Under the pieces are notes generated by a model. That model worked only from the letters and a program-made list of their open reading frames with translations. It did not search any database and was not told where the DNA came from. From Acidimicrobiia bacterium (GTDB taxonomy: Bacteria > Actinomycetota > Acidimicrobiia > Spongiisociales > UBA5794), in contig JAUVNV010000093.1 in NCBI GenBank assembly GCA_030599515.1, positions 1 through 9,042 of the forward strand: a DNA stretch of 9,042 nt, in the 5' to 3' direction. The position numbers and the translations under genes are program-made. Below are positions 1 through 6,503 of the stretch, piece after piece (within the stretch, counting starts at the first letter, position 1; each line of letters begins with the position of its first letter).

Positions 1-273
1 CATGTGCGGATACAGGGCGTAGTTCTGGAACACCATCGCGATGTCCCGATCCTTCGGCGCGACGTCGTTGACGAGCTTGTCGCCGATGTACATCTTGCCC
101 TCGGTGATCTCCTCGAGGCCCGCGATCATCCGCAACACGGTCGACTTGCCACAACCCGACGGACCAACGAACACAAGGAACTCGGCATCGCCGATCTCCA
201 GATTCACCTGCCCGACCGCCCGGGTCCCATCCGGGTAGATCTTGCCGATGTCTTCCAGGAGGATCTCCGCCAC
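1..273 (-). CDS. Sugar ABC transporter ATP-binding protein, MalK/UgpC/MsmX type (N-terminal part, cut by window edge)
   Basis: This is the ATPase subunit that would power a carbohydrate ABC importer at the inner face of the membrane. The 91 visible residues contain the early landmarks of the MalK/UgpC family: the opening AEILLEDIGKIYPDG, Walker A GPSGCGKST at residues 37-45, and the Q-loop QNYALYPHM at the window edge (Q83). The signature motif, Walker B and C-terminal regulatory domain lie outside the window. I chose GTG at 273 over an in-frame ATG at 297. On the minus strand AAGGAG sits six bases before the GTG, the family normally begins around this residue, and a plausible -10 box at 301-306 would start transcription near 294, just inside an ATG-initiated frame. 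The permease and binding-protein genes are not visible, so the sugar cannot be named. It diverges from the SDR gene. Confidence 0.9.
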   Translation of the reverse strand, partial: MAEILLEDIGKIYPDGTRAVGQVNLEIGDAEFLVFVGPSGCGKSTVLRMIAGLEEITEGKMYIGDKLVNDVAPKDRDIAMVFQNYALYPHM

Positions 274-300
274 TTCCAACTCCTTGCGTAGCTGCATCGC

Positions 301-306
301 ATGGTA
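301..306 (-). promoter_or_regulatory. Candidate -10 box of the ABC ATPase gene
   Basis: Read on the minus strand this is TACCAT, matching the actinobacterial TANNNT -10 pattern. It would place the transcription start near 294 and give a leader of about 21 bases that contains AAGGAG ahead of the GTG at 273. The box overlaps an 8-bp palindrome, TGGTACCA (302-309), which could be an operator. I see no convincing -35 element. Confidence 0.35.
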
Positions 307-351
307 CCACCCCGACGACACGCGAGCCGCGGAGCGCGACCATTGCAGCAC

Positions 352-357
352 TAGTGT
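352..357 (+). promoter_or_regulatory. Candidate -10 box giving a leaderless SDR transcript
   Basis: TAGTGT fits TANNNT and ends six bases before the ATG at 364. Transcription would then start at or next to the A of the start codon. There is no Shine-Dalgarno sequence in that gap, which supports leaderless translation. No clear -35 element is visible 16-18 bases upstream. Confidence 0.45.
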
Positions 358-363
358 GAGCAC

Positions 364-1080
364 ATGAACGGATCGAATATCGCCATCATCACCGGGGGCA
401 CCGGAGCGGTCGGTCGAGCACTGCTCCCCCTCCTCGTTCAGCGCAACTTCAAGCTCGGCGTCACCTACATCGTTCCCGAACAGGCGGCCATTCTCGAGCG
501 CGAACTCGACCTGCCGGAGGACCAACTCATCCTCCGTCGTGTCGATGCCGTCGATGCTTCCGCCACGGACGCGTTCTTCAAGGAGACCGTGGAGACGTTC
601 GGCGGCCTCAACGTCCTCGTCTCTCTCGTCGGCGGATGGGCCGGTGGCCGCGACGTACACGAGACCGACGACGTGCGTTTCGATCGCATGATCGATCTGA
701 ACCTCCGGTCGGCGTTCAACGCCGTACGAACGGCGATTCCGTACATGCGCGATCAGGATTGGGGTCGCATCGTGATGCTCGGAAGCCGTCAGGCGGTCGA
801 CCCGCCGGCCGGACAGGCTGCGTACAACATCGCCAAAGCGGGCGTTGCAACACTCGGGAAGTCCGTCGCTCGCGAGATGTCCGACACGAACGTGACCTGC
901 AACGTGCTGCTCCCGTCGGTGATCGACACCCAGCGCACCAGGGAGGCTCTCCCCTACGCCGACTACGTGGACTGGCCGAAACCGCACGAGATCGCCAACG
1001 TGATCGATTTCCTCACGGGCCACCGCTCGGCGGTCATCGACGGAGCCCAGATCCCGGTATGGGGAGCAGCAGAGTTCTGA
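364..1080 (+). CDS. Short-chain dehydrogenase/reductase, dihydropteridine-reductase-like
   Basis: This 238-residue cytosolic protein has the length of a classical single-domain SDR and should transfer hydride between NAD(P)(H) and a carbonyl, alcohol or pterin-like substrate. The cofactor loop TGGTGAVG is at residues 10-17, with Ala15 where most classical SDRs have Gly. The catalytic set is N113, S141, Y154 and K158, in YNIAK. The usual NNAG motif is replaced by LVGGWAGG (88-95). That segment, and the stretch LLPSVIDT followed by a WPKPHEI/FLTG region, resemble quinonoid dihydropteridine reductase as I remember it. The GSR motif at 140-142 supplies a serine that the mammalian enzyme lacks, so the substrate may differ. 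The start is the ATG directly behind the -10 box. The next gene is co-oriented after 66 bp but seems to have its own promoter. SDR membership is secure; the subfamily is probable, and the substrate is unknown. Confidence 0.9.
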   Translation: MNGSNIAIITGGTGAVGRALLPLLVQRNFKLGVTYIVPEQAAILERELDLPEDQLILRRVDAVDASATDAFFKETVETFGGLNVLVSLVGGWAGGRDVHETDDVRFDRMIDLNLRSAFNAVRTAIPYMRDQDWGRIVMLGSRQAVDPPAGQAAYNIAKAGVATLGKSVAREMSDTNVTCNVLLPSVIDTQRTREALPYADYVDWPKPHEIANVIDFLTGHRSAVIDGAQIPVWGAAEF

Positions 1081-1105
1081 TTCGAGCAACCCAGACCCGA
1101 ATCGG
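1077..1105 (+). terminator. Weak hairpin over the SDR stop codon, possible terminator
   Basis: CTGATTCG (1077-1084) can pair with CGAATCGG (1098-1105): eight pairs including one G-T wobble, around a 13-base loop. The TGA stop codon lies in the left arm. No U-rich tract follows, so it may be a stem protecting the transcript end, a weak terminator, or chance. The next promoter begins almost immediately after it. Confidence 0.3.
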
Positions 1106-1139
1106 TACTGGGTGCTGAGCGTTCAGTACTGGGTACTCT
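1105..1139 (+). repeat. Degenerate 7-bp tandem repeat upstream of the ChoD-like gene
   Basis: Five consecutive heptamers can be read: GTACTGG, GTGCTGA, GCGTTCA, GTACTGG and GTACTCT. Units 1 and 4 are identical and 21 bp apart, about two turns of the helix; unit 3 is poorly conserved. The junction of units 3 and 4 makes an 8-bp palindrome, CAGTACTG (1124-1131). The last unit contains the predicted -10 box. The array fills most of the gap between the SDR and ChoD-like genes. It could be a regulator-binding array overlapping the promoter or a remnant of slippage. Confidence 0.5.
1134..1139 (+). promoter_or_regulatory. Candidate -10 box giving a leaderless ChoD-like transcript
   Basis: TACTCT fits TANNNT and ends seven bases before the GTG at 1147, which would put transcription start at the start codon. 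No Shine-Dalgarno sequence lies between them. It sits inside the last unit of the heptamer repeat, so a protein bound to the repeat could block or help RNA polymerase. It suggests that this gene is transcribed separately from the SDR. Confidence 0.45.
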
Positions 1140-1146
1140 CTTCTGT

Positions 1147-2838
1147 GTGGATGCCTTCTACGACGTCGTTGTTATCGGGTCCGGGTTCGGGGGGAGCGTC
1201 TCGGCTCTGCGTTTGACCGAGAAGGGGTACCGGGTCGGGGTGCTCGAGGCCGGACGGCGATTCCGGACCGGTGATTTCGCAGAGACCAACTGGGACGTGA
1301 AGCGCTTCATCTGGGGCCCCCGCTTCGGGCTGTACGGGATCCAGAGACTCGATCTCCTCAGCAACGTGCTGGTCCTCTCCGGTGCGGGAGTCGGTGGTGG
1401 ATCCCTCGTCTACGGGAACACGCTCTACGAACCGCATGACGCTTTCTACACGGATCCGCAGTGGAGTGCCATCACCAACTGGGAACAAGAGCTCGCCCCG
1501 TTCTACGCCCTTGCGAGGAAGATGCTCGGCGTCACCGAGACAAGTGCCGACACCCCGGCAGATGATGTGATGCGCCGGGTCGCAGAACGCCTCGGCGTCG
1601 CGGATACCTTCCGACCAACCCCGGTTGGCGTCTTCCTCGGTGAGCCCGGCGTCGAGGTCGATGATCCCTACTTCGGCGGTGCAGGCCCTCACCGCTCAGG
1701 ATGTACGGGTGTCGGTGCGTGCATGATCGGCTGCAACCAGAACGCCAAGAACACCCTCGACAAGAACTACCTCTACCTCGCGGAGCAGGGCGGCGCCGTC
1801 GTTCACGCCGACACGGAGGTCACCGACGTCGAAGAACTCCCCGACGGCAGATGGAGGATCTCCACCCAGCGCCCCGGGCCGATCAAGGGCAGCAATCGGA
1901 AGGCATTCTTCGCTGACCAGGTCATCTTCTCCGCGGGGGCTCTCGGGACGACGCGCCTCTTGCTCTCCCTCATGGACCGCGGACGCCTCCCTGATATCTC
2001 CGGTCAAGCGGGACAACTCGTTCGCACGAATTCTGAGGTCCTGCTCGGAGCGACCGCACGAGGCACCGACGTCGACTACTCACAGGGCGTGGCGATCACA
2101 TCGTCGATCCATCCCGAGCCGCACACGCACATCGAACCTGTCCGATATCCGAAAGGGAGTTCAGCGATGGGACTCCTCGGCACCATGCTCACCGACGGCG
2201 GTCCCGGCGTGCCGCGGCCGCTGCGGTATCTCGGGAACATCGGGTTCCATCCGATTCGGTGGCTCCGCTCGATGTCCGTACGGAAGTGGGCGGAGCGCAC
2301 CGTGATCCTCCTGGTCATGCAGAGCTACGACAACTCGCTGCGGCTGTACCGCAAACGCGGCATCTTCGGCACGCGCGTGGTCTCCCGTCAGGGTCACGGT
2401 GAGCCGAACCCCACGTACATCCCGATCGCCAACGAGGCGGCCAAGATCGCCGCCGAAGTCATGGGAGGCGACCCGATGAGTTCGATCAACGAGGTGGTGT
2501 TGAATCGCCCGACGACCGCCCATATCCTGGGTGGTGCCGCGATCGGACCCGATCCATCGGCCGGCGTGATCGACGCCTACCACCGCGTGTTCGGTCAACC
2601 CGGCCTCCACGTCGTCGACGGGGCCGCCGTTGGGGCGAACCTCGGTGTGAACCCCTCGCTGTCGATCACGGCGATGTCCGAACGGGCGATGGCCATGTGG
2701 CCCAACAAAGGCGAGGCGGACCCGCGCCCACCACTCGGCTCCGTGTACGAACCGGTTCCTCCCGTCCGGCCCGAGTCCCCAGCCGTCGAAGTGGCAGTGC
2801 TTGGTCTCGACCCACGGAGCAACCCGCCAGTCGATTGA
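1147..2838 (+). CDS. choD: GMC-family FAD-dependent oxidoreductase, ChoD (cholesterol oxidase)-like
   Basis: This 563-residue flavoenzyme resembles mycobacterial ChoD along its length as I recall that sequence, including the TEKGYRVGVLEAGRRF start and the NPSLSI end. The family uses FAD to oxidise an alcohol, typically a sterol 3-hydroxyl. The dinucleotide-binding loop GSGFGG is at residues 11-16, with E34 as the likely ribose ligand. A second FAD region, GAGVGGGSLVYGNTLY, spans 79-94. TAHILGGAAIG (457-467) carries H459, and NPSLS (502-506) is near the C-terminus; these are likely active-site segments. A cysteine-rich loop has C186, C192 and C196, whereas relatives I remember have an extra cysteine where V189 stands. 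No signal peptide is visible, so it is probably cytosolic. The GTG start lines up with the ChoD N-terminus and lies behind a -10 box. Family assignment is strong; sterol as the real substrate is inference from similarity. Confidence 0.92.
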   Translation: MDAFYDVVVIGSGFGGSVSALRLTEKGYRVGVLEAGRRFRTGDFAETNWDVKRFIWGPRFGLYGIQRLDLLSNVLVLSGAGVGGGSLVYGNTLYEPHDAFYTDPQWSAITNWEQELAPFYALARKMLGVTETSADTPADDVMRRVAERLGVADTFRPTPVGVFLGEPGVEVDDPYFGGAGPHRSGCTGVGACMIGCNQNAKNTLDKNYLYLAEQGGAVVHADTEVTDVEELPDGRWRISTQRPGPIKGSNRKAFFADQVIFSAGALGTTRLLLSLMDRGRLPDISGQAGQLVRTNSEVLLGATARGTDVDYSQGVAITSSIHPEPHTHIEPVRYPKGSSAMGLLGTMLTDGGPGVPRPLRYLGNIGFHPIRWLRSMSVRKWAERTVILLVMQSYDNSLRLYRKRGIFGTRVVSRQGHGEPNPTYIPIANEAAKIAAEVMGGDPMSSINEVVLNRPTTAHILGGAAIGPDPSAGVIDAYHRVFGQPGLHVVDGAAVGANLGVNPSLSITAMSERAMAMWPNKGEADPRPPLGSVYEPVPPVRPESPAVEVAVLGLDPRSNPPVD

Positions 2839-2879
2839 CGGGATTCGATGCCCGATCGTCTCACAGGGCAGGCCCGTCA
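2836..2879. terminator. Nested inverted repeat in a convergent gap, candidate bidirectional terminator
   Basis: The outer arms TGACGGG (2836-2842) and CCCGTCA (2873-2879) pair perfectly over 7 bp. Inside them TGCCC (2849-2853) pairs with GGGCA (2866-2870) around a 12-base loop, with an internal bulge of 6 and 2 bases. Each outer arm contains a stop codon: TGA of the ChoD-like gene on the left and the minus-strand TGA of the cyclase gene on the right. The structure serves both strands. There is no U-tract, as is frequent in actinobacterial terminators. A short AGGCT/AGCCT hairpin (2879-2893) lies next to it inside the cyclase gene's 3' end. Confidence 0.45.
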
Positions 2880-5800
2880 GGCTTCGGCAGCCTCTTCGTG
2901 GGCGATCCCCTCGATCTCGTCCAGATCGGCCAGGAGTTTCGTCGCGCCCATCACCTGGGCGTCGCGGCGGGCATCTCGGATCACGGCGTCGCGATCCTCC
3001 GACGCGGCCAAAACCCGTGCCGCGTCGATTCTCGCGAGCGTCGCGCTGAGCATGTTGCCGGAAGCGTCGGCCATAGCGGCGGCAGCCATGAAGCGTTCGA
3101 TCGCATCAGCCCTGTCACCATGCACCGCTGCCGCATGACCATGGGCACGCCCCATGCTGATCTCGCCGAACCTGCCCAGTCCTCCCGGGAGGCCGGAGTC
3201 GATCGGTCCCCTGTCGAGGAGCGAAGCGAGCCGTTCCTCGTCTCTGAGGGCAGCAAGGGGTTCGGTCACCCACGGCACAAAGGCCGCCCTGAAAGCGCCC
3301 GTCGCGATGTCGTTGTATTCGTCGGCCAGTGCCAACGCCTTGTTCCCGTGTCCGGCATCATGCGCGAGCGTCACGGCGAATGCCAATACCGGGACCAGCA
3401 CCTGCTGATCGCGGATCTCTCTGCTCCGCTCGATGATGTCGTCCCACACTGTCCGCGTCTCGTCTTCGTGACTCCGGTAGTAGCGCACCCAGCCCCGGAT
3501 GGTGCGCGCTCCGATGCCCGCCTGGGTTCCACCGCGTTCATCATCGGCCCGGATGACCTCGTCGGTCAGGCTGAGCACCTCATCCCACCGGCCGGCCGGA
3601 AGAACGATCTCAGCCTTCGTGAAACGAGCCCACTCGGCATTCGCGGGAAGCCCTCGTTCCTCACTCAGGTCAATGGCCTCGTCGATCAAAGCCACGGCCT
3701 CGGTCAGCGACCTGAAATAGAGCATCATGGTGGCAAGATTGTTCCGAGCGACAACCGACTGCCAGGTGAAGGTCCGATCGTCGGCGATGCGGATCGCCAT
3801 CTCCAGATCGTCGATGCCCTCCGCTCCCAGCGACCCGCCCCGGGCGAGGAGGAGCCGGACCTGATCCCTGGCCGATCCCACTGCATTCACAACCGGAGCA
3901 GCGCGCTCGGCGGCGTCAAGCGCCTCGAAGCTGTCGCCACGAAGGGCAAGAGCCGTGGCGCGGTTGACAAGCGCATGTGCCTTCGCTTCCGTATCGGGCC
4001 GATCCTCGAGCAATCGGATGGCTGCCAGGCCCCGTTCCATGGCGATCTCGGTGTCGCCGTGCCACCACTCCCCGCCGGCGATGTCGACGAGCGCGGTCGC
4101 TTCACCCTCCGTATCTCCCTCGCTGCGAAAGAGTTCCAGCGCCTGATTGAGAGCCGTGTAAGCCGCGTCGAAATCGACGACCTCCGTGCGACCGTACCAG
4201 AGCAGCGCCAATCCGCGATCACGATCGTCGGCGGCCGCGGCGATCGCCCTCCGGTAGTACTCGGCTCCCCGACCTGGAACGAGTTCTCTCACGCGTTCAC
4301 CGGCTTGCATCAGTGCCCGATACACGCGCGCTCTGAGATCAGCGTCGGGATCGGCGACGAGATCCATCGCTTCGCCCAGGTGGTAGGCAAGCAACTCAGC
4401 GACGTCGGCGCCGCGCTCTCCGCTCACCGCCTCGATCCAACCGGCCACCGCCTGATGGAGTGAGGCACGTTCGTTCCTCGCGATCTGACCGTACGCGACA
4501 TCTCGCACGAGGGCGTGCATGAACGCGTACTCCTCTCGACCGTGCATCGACGGATCACGAACGGGCCGGATCATCTCGCGTTTGATGAGCTCCCGAAGAA
4601 CCGGGGACACCTGGATTGCAGGACGCAGGGCCGAGAGCGCGCCCGTCCAGAAGACCTTGCCGACCACCGCGGCCGCCTGCAACACCGACTTCTCCTCCGG
4701 ATCGAGGAGATCCAGGCGTGCCGCGATGATCGCCTGAACGGAATCGGGGAGCGCAAGATCGCGAATTGCCTGCGGAGTTTCGAGCAGATCTCGATCATCG
4801 GCGAGCCGCACAAACTCCGTCACGTAGAGCGGATTTCCTCCGGCACGATCGAGGATGAGTTGCTGAGTCTCGGCGGGCAACACGGCCCGATTGAGCAGGG
4901 CCGCCAGCAATACCGCTGAGTCGTCGTGATCCAGCGGAGCGAGGCTGATCGTCGTCGCGTTTCGCTTTCCGCCACCCCAATTGGCTCGATTCGAGAACAA
5001 CTCCGGGCGTGCCGCGACGATGAGCAGAATCGGGATGCCGACGGCCCAATCGGCAACGTGGTCGAGGAACTCGAGGAGGGCTTCGTCGGCCCAGTGGATG
5101 TCCTCCAAGACCATGATCAACGGGTGTCGCCGGGCCATGGCCTCGAAGAACCCGAGCCACGCTGAGAAGAGCTCGCTCTGCTCGATCGATTCGCCGCCGG
5201 AAGGCCCCCCTGCGAGTGGTAGGAGACGGGCCCGAATCCACTCGGCCCGCGCTGAATCATCGATCAAGGAGTTGACGGCGTGACGGAGCTTGCGCTCGGC
5301 GTCTGCCTCCGAGTCGGTCTCGAGGATCCCCGCCTGGGCCTTGACGATCTCACCGAGCGCCCAGTACGTGATCCCCTCACCGTACGGAAGGCATCGCCCC
5401 TGTCTCCACCACACCAGGTCTGACCTGGTATCGAAGACCGTTCGAAACTCGTGGAGGAGCCGACTCTTCCCGACGCCCGGCTCGCCGATGATCGTGACGA
5501 GCTGCGCCGTACCGGCCTGAACGGTGCGCTCAAAGGCGTCGATGAGGAGCGCGAGTTCGGCATCCCGGCCGACGAACGGCCCCCGGTGAAGATCTTCAAC
5601 GGCGACACCGATCCGACTTCGAGCGGATCGCGCGAGCCAGATCGCCGTGGTTCCCGCCTTCCCCTTGAGGTCGACGGTGTCGAGGTCGTCGTACACGATC
5701 ATGCTTCGCGTCGCGAGGTAGGTTCTCTCGTCCGCCACGATGCCCCCCGCAGGAGCGATCGCCTCGAGACGTGACGCCGTGTTGACGACGTCGCCGATGA

Positions 5801-6350
5801 TGCCCTCCCGATCTGGATCGTCGCCGTCGAGTTGGACGATCGCCTCCCCGGTCGTGACCGCGACGCGTACGGACAGTGCGAGTTCGGAGTCGTCCTCATT
5901 GAGTCGTTCGACAGCCTCTTGGATGCGCAGCGCCGACCGGACCGCGCGTTCGGGATCATCCTCGTGGGCCGTCGGAGCCCCGAACACGGCAAAGACGCCG
6001 TCACCCATGAGCTTCTCGATCCGTCCGCCGTAGGCCTCAACGTTCTGCCGGACGCAGCGGTGGTACACGGTCAAGCGCGCTCGAACATCCTCGGGATCGG
6101 ATTGCTCGCTACGCTCCGTGAACCCGACGAGATCGGCGAAGAGCACCGACACGACCTTGCGTTCTTCCGACGAAGTGACCTCTGAGGGTTCGCTGTGAAG
6201 CGCTGACCCACACGACGCGCAGAAACGGGCGCCCGCCGGAGTCTCGACACCACAGGACGGACAAACCGGCGCCATCGAGGCCCCACACGAAGCACAGAAT
6301 CGCGCTCCGGGTGCCCCCTCAGCGCCGCACGAAGGACATGCGACGGTCAT
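2877..6350 (-). CDS. Zinc-ribbon, class III nucleotide cyclase, STAND-type ATPase and TPR-like repeat protein
   Basis: This 1157-residue protein has no signal peptide or membrane segment and should be cytosolic. Two zinc ribbons come first (C5/C8/C19/C22 and C30/C33/C44/C47). The class III cyclase domain spans about 64-240, with metal-binding D73 (in FADLVGFT) and D117 (in LMGDG), K113, and N190/R194 in NTASRL; it would make a cyclic nucleotide from NTP. The Asp that usually stands seven residues before this Asn is Gly183, so base specificity is uncertain. An AAA_16/STAND ATPase follows from about 257: Walker A GEPGVGKS (289-296), Walker B LIMVLEDIHWAD (411-422) and GNPLYV (505-510). The C-terminal half, about 645-1140, is helical and TPR-like, a likely binding or sensing surface. 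I see no C-terminal DNA-binding domain. The ATG at 6350 follows a -10 box closely, with no Shine-Dalgarno sequence. Mycobacteria encode related cyclase-ATPase regulators. The ligand and product are not determined. Confidence 0.92.
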   Translation of the reverse strand: MTVACPSCGAEGAPGARFCASCGASMAPVCPSCGVETPAGARFCASCGSALHSEPSEVTSSEERKVVSVLFADLVGFTERSEQSDPEDVRARLTVYHRCVRQNVEAYGGRIEKLMGDGVFAVFGAPTAHEDDPERAVRSALRIQEAVERLNEDDSELALSVRVAVTTGEAIVQLDGDDPDREGIIGDVVNTASRLEAIAPAGGIVADERTYLATRSMIVYDDLDTVDLKGKAGTTAIWLARSARSRIGVAVEDLHRGPFVGRDAELALLIDAFERTVQAGTAQLVTIIGEPGVGKSRLLHEFRTVFDTRSDLVWWRQGRCLPYGEGITYWALGEIVKAQAGILETDSEADAERKLRHAVNSLIDDSARAEWIRARLLPLAGGPSGGESIEQSELFSAWLGFFEAMARRHPLIMVLEDIHWADEALLEFLDHVADWAVGIPILLIVAARPELFSNRANWGGGKRNATTISLAPLDHDDSAVLLAALLNRAVLPAETQQLILDRAGGNPLYVTEFVRLADDRDLLETPQAIRDLALPDSVQAIIAARLDLLDPEEKSVLQAAAVVGKVFWTGALSALRPAIQVSPVLRELIKREMIRPVRDPSMHGREEYAFMHALVRDVAYGQIARNERASLHQAVAGWIEAVSGERGADVAELLAYHLGEAMDLVADPDADLRARVYRALMQAGERVRELVPGRGAEYYRRAIAAAADDRDRGLALLWYGRTEVVDFDAAYTALNQALELFRSEGDTEGEATALVDIAGGEWWHGDTEIAMERGLAAIRLLEDRPDTEAKAHALVNRATALALRGDSFEALDAAERAAPVVNAVGSARDQVRLLLARGGSLGAEGIDDLEMAIRIADDRTFTWQSVVARNNLATMMLYFRSLTEAVALIDEAIDLSEERGLPANAEWARFTKAEIVLPAGRWDEVLSLTDEVIRADDERGGTQAGIGARTIRGWVRYYRSHEDETRTVWDDIIERSREIRDQQVLVPVLAFAVTLAHDAGHGNKALALADEYNDIATGAFRAAFVPWVTEPLAALRDEERLASLLDRGPIDSGLPGGLGRFGEISMGRAHGHAAAVHGDRADAIERFMAAAAMADASGNMLSATLARIDAARVLAASEDRDAVIRDARRDAQVMGATKLLADLDEIEGIAHEEAAEA

Positions 6351-6356
6351 GGGCCA

Positions 6357-6362
6357 ACCCTA
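6357..6362 (-). promoter_or_regulatory. Candidate -10 box giving a leaderless cyclase transcript
   Basis: On the minus strand this reads TAGGGT, fitting TANNNT, and lies six bases upstream of the ATG at 6350. The gap contains no Shine-Dalgarno sequence, so transcription and translation probably start together. No clear -35 element is seen. Confidence 0.45.
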
Positions 6363-6413
6363 GGAGGAAAGTCGACTCCCCGTCGCGACATTCTCAGCCG
6401 GGCCGACCGGGAT

Positions 6414-6433
6414 GCTCGGATGGTTCGCCGAGC
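6414..6433. promoter_or_regulatory. Inverted repeat in the middle of the divergent promoter region
   Basis: GCTCGG (6414-6419) and CCGAGC (6428-6433) form a perfect 6-bp inverted repeat with an 8-base spacer. It is close to the midpoint of the 153-bp gap between the two divergent ATPase-like genes, upstream of both predicted -10 boxes. That is a natural place for a shared operator. In DNA this rich in GC, short palindromes also arise by chance. Confidence 0.25.
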
Positions 6434-6489
6434 GCACATCGTCGTCACGGTCGGGGTCGAACTCTCTTCCCGTGCGCGGATCGTCAGCG

Positions 6490-6495
6490 TAAGGT
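6490..6495 (+). promoter_or_regulatory. Candidate -10 box giving a leaderless transcript of the right-hand gene
   Basis: TAAGGT fits TANNNT and ends eight bases before the ATG at 6504. The intervening bases show no good Shine-Dalgarno match. This places transcription start at or just before the start codon. A -35 candidate, TTCCCG near 6467, is poor. Confidence 0.45.
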
Positions 6496-6503
6496 GTGAA
6501 CGC

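Noticed and set aside
4..291. Plus-strand frame of 95 codons at the left edge
   Set aside because: The minus strand carries an unmistakable ABC ATPase with Walker A and Q-loop across the same bases.
274..297. ATG at 297 as the start of the ABC ATPase
   Set aside because: It would add eight residues not typical of the family, and AAGGAG lies within this extension at the right spacing for the GTG at 273. The predicted transcription start falls at about 294.
1079..1146. SDR and ChoD-like genes as a simple two-gene operon
   Set aside because: They are co-oriented and close, but a hairpin covers the SDR stop and a separate -10 box stands before the second gene. A shared transcript remains possible but is not shown.
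2697..4463. A long plus-strand open frame (588 codons) opposite the cyclase gene
   Set aside because: It overlaps the end of the ChoD-like gene and lies antisense to the helical-repeat half of the cyclase-ATPase. It has no recognisable motif and no promoter or ribosome-binding signal. Long antisense frames are expected in GC-rich DNA.
6382..6389. Palindrome GTCGCGAC upstream of the cyclase gene
   Set aside because: It is only 8 bp, does not extend beyond that, and is of a composition expected by chance in this DNA.
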